From the NCBI GenBank assembly GCA_026913215.1, contig JAPTYK010000001.1, positions 6,014,001-6,078,000 on the forward strand: a stretch of 64,000 nt of DNA. The letters are read 5' to 3'. Shown here piece by piece: positions 59,669 to 64,000 of the stretch. This stretch comes from Streptomyces diastatochromogenes. Lineage in GTDB: Bacteria; Actinomycetota; Actinomycetes; Streptomycetales; Streptomycetaceae. The notes beneath the pieces are model-generated. The model ran no database searches. It was not told the DNA's origin and worked only from the letters and a program-made list of their open reading frames with translations. A program made the position numbers and the translations under genes. The number at the start of each line of letters is the position of its first letter. Positions within the stretch are counted from its first letter, which is position 1.

Positions 59669-60544
59669 CCCACGCGACGGCCAGTTCGGTGAAGGCGCCT
59701 GCGGCCGCGCTGCGGTAACCGGCCGTGCGCCGCAGGAGCGCCACCGCGCGGGACGGCAGCGCGGGGAGAGCGGCACGGGGCTCAGCCAGGGGTGGTCCCG
59801 GGTGACGGCGTCCGGCAGGACGGTGGCCAGCGTCGTACGCCGGACGATCTCCGTCAGCGCGGTCACGGAGTCGGCCTCCACCGCGATCTCCGGCCGGACC
59901 CGGTGCTCGGAGACGTACGCGTCGACGTGCAGACGGGTGGCGAAGTCCCGGTTCAGGAGGGCGAGGTGATGGCCGTTCAGCTCCTCGGCCCGCACCGGGG
60001 CCTTCCGCGCCGCGAAGGGGTGCCCGGGGCCCACGACCAGGCCCAGGGTCTCCGTGAACAGCTCCGTGGCCCCGACGCCCGCGAGGTGCTCGCCGTGGAA
60101 GGCGATGCCGAGGTCGAGCCGGTCGGCGAGGAGTTCGGCCTCGATGCGGTCCTGCGGCAGCTCCCGCACCTCCACGCTGATGCCCGGGTGGCGGGTGTGG
60201 AAGCCGGCGACCAGGGGGCCGGTGAGGTATGCGGTGAAGGTGGGGGTGACGGCGAGCCGGAGGTGCCCCCGGGAGAGGTCGTGCACGTCGAGCACCGCCC
60301 GCTCGCCCGCCGCCAGGTCCCGCAGCGCCCGCCGGGCGTAGCGCGCGTACGTCTCCCCGGCGTCCGTGAGGCGCACGGTGCGGCCGGTGCGGTCCAGGAG
60401 CTGCGCCCCGAGGGCCTTCTCCAACTGCTTGACCTGCTGGGACAGCGTGGGCTGGGCGATGCGGAGCTCTTCGGCGGCGCGGGTGAAGTTGGCGTGCTCG
60501 GCGACGGCGAGCAGATAGCGGAGGTGGCGGAGTTCCGGCTGCAT
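59638..60544 (-). CDS. cynR: LysR-family regulator of the cyanate operon (CynR-like)
   Basis: About 303 residues. MQPELRHLRYLLAVAEHANFTRAAEELRIAQPTLSQQVKQLEKALGAQLLDR is the LysR HTH, followed by an effector-binding domain (GHLRLAVTPTFTAYLTGPLVAGFHTRHPGI). ATG at 60544. One base is lost at about 59762, and a G at about 59667; with the latter restored the protein ends VAWGKVMGTSQAT at 59638. Divergent from carbonic anhydrase and cyanase, like E. coli cynR-cynTS, so it is very probably the cyanate-responsive activator. Confidence 0.88.
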
Positions 60545-60554
60545 GCGACCGACT

Positions 60555-60569
60555 ATAGATCTCATCTAT
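60555..60569. promoter_or_regulatory. LysR-type box between cynR and cynT
   Basis: ATAGAT-CTC-ATCTAT is a perfect 6-bp dyad with the T-N11-A spacing of LysR boxes. It sits 11 nt upstream of the cynR start and 59 nt before cynT, in an unusually AT-rich patch. Likely the CynR site for both autoregulation and cynTS activation. Confidence 0.7.
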
Positions 60570-60627
60570 GGCTGACATCGACAGCAGCTCTTGGACGCTA
60601 TAGGTGCTGGTCGTGCACGGTAGGGAC

Positions 60628-61224
60628 ATGCCTCACTTCGCCGAGGGAATCGCCCGCTTCCAGCGGGAGGTCTTCCCTGCCAAGGCCGGCCTCTTCGCCC
60701 GCCTGGCCACCGCCCACCGGCCCGGAACGCTGTTCATCGGCTGCTCGGACGCCCGTGTCGTACCGGAACTGATCACCCAGACCGACCCGGGTGAGCTCTT
60801 CGTCATCCGCACCGCCGGGAACCTCGTCCCCGCCCACACCCCGGGCGCCGACGGAGTCACCGCCGCGGTCGAGTACGCCGTCACCGTCCTGGGCGTACGG
60901 GACGTCGTCGTCTGCGGGCACTCCGCCTGCGGCGCGATGACCGCGCTCGCCGAGGGCCACGACCTGAGCGCCGCGCCCGCCGTCGCCGCCTGGCTGCGGC
61001 ACGCCGACGCCTCCCTCGCCCGCGCCGCCGCCGGCGGAACGGTCGACGTGGCCGCCCTGGTCCGGGAGAACGTCGCCGCGCAGCTCGCCAACCTCGCCAC
61101 CCACCCGTCGGTGGCCCGCGCCCTGGCCGCGGGCGAAGTGCGGCTGCACGGCTGGGTCTTCGACATCGCCGACGGCACCGTCGAGGAACTCCCCGTCGCG
61201 GTGAGCCCGGCGCTCGCCGCCTGA
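60628..61224 (+). CDS. cynT: Beta-carbonic anhydrase CynT
   Basis: Intact 198 residues from ATG 60628. The zinc ligands Cys39, His98 and Cys101 and the Asp41-Arg43 dyad (GCSDARVVPE, CGHSACGAM) fall at the same numbers as in E. coli CynT. Converts CO2 made by cyanase back to bicarbonate, the co-substrate. A GTG at 60604 in frame is a possible alternative start; neither has a strong SD. Confidence 0.93.
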   Translation: MPHFAEGIARFQREVFPAKAGLFARLATAHRPGTLFIGCSDARVVPELITQTDPGELFVIRTAGNLVPAHTPGADGVTAAVEYAVTVLGVRDVVVCGHSACGAMTALAEGHDLSAAPAVAAWLRHADASLARAAAGGTVDVAALVRENVAAQLANLATHPSVARALAAGEVRLHGWVFDIADGTVEELPVAVSPALAA

Positions 61225-61290
61225 TCCCCCGGATCTCCTCCAGCCCCCGGATCTCCTCCCGGATTTCCCCCCAGAAAGGACGTACCTCTC

Positions 61291-61761
61291 ATGGTGCACG
61301 CCCAGTTCGACCCCACCGCCCGCCGCGCCCTCGCGATCGCCGCCGTCGACGCCAAGATCCGCAAGGACCTGAGCTGGCAGCAGATCGCGGACGCCTCCGG
61401 CCTGTCCGTCGCCTTCACCACCGCCGCCGTCCTCGGCCAGCACGCCCTGCCGGAGGAGGCCGCGAAGGCCGTCGCCGAGCTCCTCGACCTCGACGAGGAC
61501 GCGGTGCGCCTGCTGCGGACGATCCCCACCCGCGGCTCGCTCGACGGCGCCGTCCCCACCGACCCGACCATCTACCGCTTCTACGAGATGCTCCAGGTCT
61601 ACGGCACCACGCTCAAGGAGCTCGTCCACGAGCAGTTCGGCGACGGCATCATCTCCGCGATCAACTTCAAGCTGGACGTGAAGAAGGTCGCCGACCCCGA
61701 GGGCGGCGAGCGCGCCGTCATCATCCTCGACGGCAAGTACCTGCCGACCAAGCCCTTCTGA
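61291..61761 (+). CDS. cynS: Cyanase CynS
   Basis: Intact 156 residues, exactly the usual length. Catalytic Arg96 and Glu99 (IYRFYEMLQVYG) and Ser122 (GIISAINF) have identical numbering to E. coli cyanase. Converts cyanate and bicarbonate to CO2 and ammonia. The AGAAAGGA upstream is the SD. It lies 66 nt after cynT, and a terminator follows the stop. Confidence 0.97.
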   Translation: MVHAQFDPTARRALAIAAVDAKIRKDLSWQQIADASGLSVAFTTAAVLGQHALPEEAAKAVAELLDLDEDAVRLLRTIPTRGSLDGAVPTDPTIYRFYEMLQVYGTTLKELVHEQFGDGIISAINFKLDVKKVADPEGGERAVIILDGKYLPTKPF

Positions 61762-61766
61762 CGGCA

Positions 61767-61809
61767 CTCCGGGGCGGAGCAGGCCACCACGGCCGGCCCC
61801 GCCCCGGAG
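61767..61809 (+). terminator. Terminator after cynS
   Basis: CTCCGGGGCGG (61767-61777) is complementary to CCGCCCCGGAG (61799-61809), 11 bp with a 21-nt loop, starting 5 nt after the stop codon. Confidence 0.75.
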
Positions 61810-61988
61810 GAGGGCGGCGGAACCGGCCCGGAGCGCGCGCGTCGGCCTCCGCTTCCGGGGGCGCCGGACACGGTTCTATGGTGGGCGGCGCAGATCGCGC
61901 GGACCGCGCGGTCCCCGCGGGCACGCGCCCGATCCGGCGGCCAACCCGGCGGCAGGGTCGTCCCCGCACGACACGAACGAGGAGTTCC

Positions 61989-62747
61989 ATGGACATCGCC
62001 GGCTCCGCCGCCTCGTCACCGGCGCCGCATCCGGCCTCGGCGCCGCCACCGCCGCCGCGCTCGCCGCCCGCGGCGCCACCGTCTACGGCCTGGACCTGGA
62101 CAAGGCCGTGGCCGCCGCCGGGCCGCTGCCGAGGGCGTCCGTCTGCTCGCCGCCGACGTCACCGACGAGGACCAGGTCCGCGAGGCGCTCGCCGCGATCG
62201 ACGCCGACGGCGCCGAGCTGCGGCTCGCCGTGAACTGCGCCGGCATCGCCCCTCCGCCCGCGTCCTGGGCCGCAAGGGACCGCACGACCTCGACCTGTTC
62301 CGCGCGGTGCTCAACGTCAACCTGCTCGGCACCTTCAACGTGATGCGGCTCGCCGCCGAGGCCATCGCCCGCCACGAGCCCGACGAGCACGGACAGCGCG
62401 GCCTCGTCGTCAACACCGCCTCGATCGCCGCCTTCGAGGGCCAGGTCGGACAGATCGCGTACGCCGCCTCCAAGGCGGGCGTCGCCGGGATGACCATCAC
62501 CGCCGCCCGCGACCTGGCGCAGTTCGGCATCCGGGTCGTCACCATCGCCCCCGGCATCGTCGACACCCCGATGATGGCCGGCTTCGGCGAGGACGTCAGG
62601 GCCGGTCTCGCCGCGAGCGTCACCTTCCCGCAGCGCCTCGCGCGCCCGGAGGAGTACGCCCGCCTGGTGACGATGATCGCCGAGCACGACTACCTCAACG
62701 GCGAGACGATCCGGATGGACGGCGCGCTGCGGATGGCGCCCCGCTGA
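61989..62747 (+). CDS. SDR-family oxidoreductase (3-hydroxyacyl-CoA dehydrogenase-like)
   Basis: About 253 residues after repair. ATG at 61989 with GAGGAG upstream. The nucleotide site TGAASGLG is recovered by restoring one C at about 62010. VNCAGIA, NVNLLGTFNVMRLAAEAI, VNTASIAAFEGQVGQIAYAASKAG (Ser and the YxxxK pair) and a C-terminal GETIRMDGALRMAPR follow. The VLGRKGPHDLDLF insertion resembles HSD10/type II 3-hydroxyacyl-CoA dehydrogenases. Three base losses (62010, 62135, 62253), each in a CC or GG run. Confidence 0.87.
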   Translation: MDIAGSAASSPAPHPASAPPPPPRSPPAAPPSTAWTWTRPWPPPGRCRGRPSARRRRHRRGPGPRGARRDRRRRRRAAARRELRRHRPSARVLGRKGPHDLDLFRAVLNVNLLGTFNVMRLAAEAIARHEPDEHGQRGLVVNTASIAAFEGQVGQIAYAASKAGVAGMTITAARDLAQFGIRVVTIAPGIVDTPMMAGFGEDVRAGLAASVTFPQRLARPEEYARLVTMIAEHDYLNGETIRMDGALRMAPR

Positions 62748-62756
62748 GCCCTTTCT

Positions 62757-62773
62757 GAGCCCCTTCGGGGCCT
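62757..62773 (+). terminator. Short hairpin after the SDR gene
   Basis: GCCCC-TTC-GGGGC with flanking complementarity (A/T pair) starts 10 nt after the stop. Modest strength. Confidence 0.45.
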
Positions 62774-62789
62774 CCGTACCCCCATGGCA

Positions 62790-62823
62790 GCACTCGGTGT
62801 CGGAAGTCTCCGGCACCGAGTGC
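62790..62823. promoter_or_regulatory. Hairpin/operator candidate upstream of the TetR gene
   Basis: GCACTCGGTGTCGG and CCGGCACCGAGTGC are 14-bp inverted arms with one mismatch and a 6-nt spacer. The right arm, with the following base, contains GGCACCGAGTGCC, 11/13 identical to the dyad at 63630-63642. Both lie in promoter positions, so they may be sites for the encoded TetR protein. Confidence 0.5.
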
Positions 62824-62857
62824 CGCGCCGATGCGCGGCGAGTGTTAGGTTCGGGCC

Positions 62858-63563
62858 ATGGGAACAGCGTCGACGAACTCCACGAAGCCCGCGATGCGGG
62901 ACTCCCTCATCGCCGCGGCCTTCCAGCTCTTCCTGGAGCGGGGCTACGAGCAGACCACCGTGGACGACATCGTCACGCTCGCGGGCGTCGGCCGGCGGTC
63001 CTTCTTCCGGTACTTCCCGTCGAAGGAGGACGTGGTCTTCCCCGACCACGAGCAGTGCCTCGCCGACATGACCCGTTTCCTCGCCGCGAGCGCCGACTCC
63101 GACGACCCGGTCGCCCGCGTCTGCGACGCCGCCCGGCTCGTCATGCGGATGTACGCCGAGAACCCCGACTTCTCCGTGCAGCGCTACCGGCTCACCCGCG
63201 AGGTGACCGGACTGCGCACCTACGAGCTGTCGGTGGTCTGGCGGTACGAGAAGACCCTCGGCGACTACCTGCGCACCCGCTGGGCCGACCGCAGGGACGG
63301 CACCCTGCGCGCCAACGTCGTCGCGGCGGCCGTGGTCGCCGCCCACAACCACGCCCTGCGGCACTGGCTGCGCTCGGGCGGCGAGGGCGACCCGCTGGCC
63401 GAGGTCGACGGGGCCCTGGGTTCGTGCGCGCCACCTGGGCGGCGGCGGGGCGGCGGAGGCGCCGGCCGGGGAGACCGAGGACGTCGTCGTGGTGATCACC
63501 AAGCGGTCCACCCCGATGTGGCGCGTGGTGCGCGAGGTGGAGTCGAGCCTCGGCGAGAGCTGA
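62858..63563 (+). CDS. TetR-family transcriptional regulator
   Basis: About 235 residues. MGTASTNSTKPAMRDSLIAAAFQLFLERGYEQTTVDDIVTLAGVGRRSFFRYFPSKEDVVF is a canonical TetR HTH, and a MftR-like FDLRL-containing helical domain follows (TREVTGLRTYELSVVWRYEKTLGDYLRTRW). Missing bases at about 63419 and 63450 hide the end; repaired it reads VVVVITKRSTPMWRVVREVESSLGES. ATG at 62858. Confidence 0.88.
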
Positions 63564-63628
63564 GGGGCCACCGAAGGGCTCCAGGGTTCTCAGTATCTCT
63601 AATTGAGGGAACTCAGGTCTTTATTTGA

Positions 63629-63643
63629 TGGCACTCAGTGCCA
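63629..63643. promoter_or_regulatory. Perfect dyad before the OB-fold gene
   Basis: TGGCACTCAGTGCCA (7-bp arms, central C) is located 51 nt upstream of the OB-fold GTG, in an AT-rich promoter-like stretch with TTATTTGATGG. It resembles the inverted arm next to the TetR gene, so likely shares a regulator. Confidence 0.6.
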
Positions 63644-63693
63644 TATCTTTGCTCCATGCACGGTCGAGCCGCCGAGTGCGAGGAGAAGGCATC

Positions 63694-64000
63694 GTGTTCC
63701 ACACGGGACTGAGGAGCGGGGCAGCCGTCCAGGCCGAAGAGTCGGCCCCCGACTCCGAGCTGTACTTCCAGCGCTGCCGCTGGTGCCACACCACCACGTT
63801 CCAGCGCCTGCTCTGTCCGACCTGCGGGTCGACCGACCTCGCGCCCGAACTCAGCGGCGGCGAGGGCGTGATATCCGTACGGCGCGGGGTCGCCGCCGCC
63901 GATGCCGACCTCTGGCCGGTCCACATGACCGAGGGCTTCGTCGTCCGCTGCCGGGTCGACGGACCCCTGCACGCCGTGCGCCCCGGGGTCCGGGTCAAGG
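63694..64000 (+). CDS. OB-fold/zinc-ribbon (DUF35-type) protein, 3' end outside window
   Basis: GTG at 63694 has AGGAGAAGG just upstream and gives VFHTGLRSGAAVQAEESAPDSELYFQRCRWCHTTTFQRLLCPTCGSTDLAPELSGG in one frame. The two CxxC pairs make a rubredoxin-like zinc ribbon, followed by the first strands of an OB fold (VISVRRGVAAADADLWPVHMTEGFVVRCRVDG). Such proteins form complexes with thiolases or acyl-CoA hydratases. The right edge cuts it at about residue 102. Confidence 0.85.
   Translation, partial: MFHTGLRSGAAVQAEESAPDSELYFQRCRWCHTTTFQRLLCPTCGSTDLAPELSGGEGVISVRRGVAAADADLWPVHMTEGFVVRCRVDGPLHAVRPGVRVK

Overview
The window is chromosomal DNA of a Streptomyces or a very close relative. It is extremely GC-rich with strong third-position G/C bias, and it carries streptomycete families: a SAV2148-like HEPN protein, DUF2637, an RsbW-type ATPase, a mycothiol-type Rv2466c oxidoreductase, many GntR/TetR/LysR/PucR regulators, an actinobacterial sulfur leader peptide and a DmdR/IdeR-type iron box. 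No rRNA, tRNA, CRISPR array, insertion sequence or prophage was recognised.

Layout. 1-9.7 kb: glgX (cut by the left edge), a secreted protein plus a copper amine oxidase-like protein, a SAV2148-like protein, a DEDDh exonuclease, an epoxide hydrolase-like enzyme, a kinase-like phosphotransferase, DUF1697 and a Rv2466c-type oxidoreductase. 9.8-19.8 kb: a large leftward sulfur-assimilation block. It runs sulfite reductase, zinc-ribbon protein, cysH, cysC, cysD, cysN, then ssuA, ssuB, ssuC and a sirohydrochlorin chelatase. A conserved leader-peptide ORF precedes the first gene, and a second candidate leader lies between cysN and ssuA. Many of these genes overlap by 1-4 nt. 19.9-32.5 kb: mixed housekeeping genes (GNAT, GAF/HTH regulator, AidB-like acyl-CoA dehydrogenase, YihY membrane protein, AraC and VOC proteins, RsgA, Ada-AlkA fusion, PPOX, DUF456). 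32.5-46.2 kb: a regulator divergent from a large secreted subtilase, PP2C phosphatase, PoxB, anti-sigma-like ATPase, DUF2637, an iron-box-controlled ferric reductase, GntR, a P-loop/WD40 protein and a TPR protein. 46.5-55.3 kb: a purine-catabolism cluster, with PucR divergent from the three xanthine dehydrogenase subunits, an NCS2 permease and XdhC. 55.3-58.8 kb: a secreted TNT-domain protein with a small overlapping partner, TetR divergent from an acyl-CoA dehydrogenase, and an ankyrin protein. 58.8-64 kb: an HbpS-like haem-binding protein, a cyanate operon (LysR/CynR, carbonic anhydrase, cyanase), an SDR, TetR and an OB-fold protein cut by the right edge.

The most important technical observation is that about half of the protein genes are interrupted by apparent single-base losses, nearly always in a G or C run or a GG/CC pair. 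The correct protein resumes in the next frame. They hit conserved housekeeping genes as often as accessory ones, so they look like assembly errors rather than pseudogenes. Coordinates below span the whole gene across such breaks, and lengths of broken genes are therefore approximate.

Functionally, the sulfur block takes up organosulfonates and sulfate-derived sulfur and reduces it through APS and sulfite, and the chelatase supplies siroheme. The xdh block imports and oxidises hypoxanthine/xanthine. The cyn block detoxifies cyanate with bicarbonate recycling. The best candidates for new biology are the TNT toxin/partner pair, the two sulfur leader ORFs, the TPQ-motif variant amine oxidase, and the 23-bp repeat array next to the haem-binding gene.
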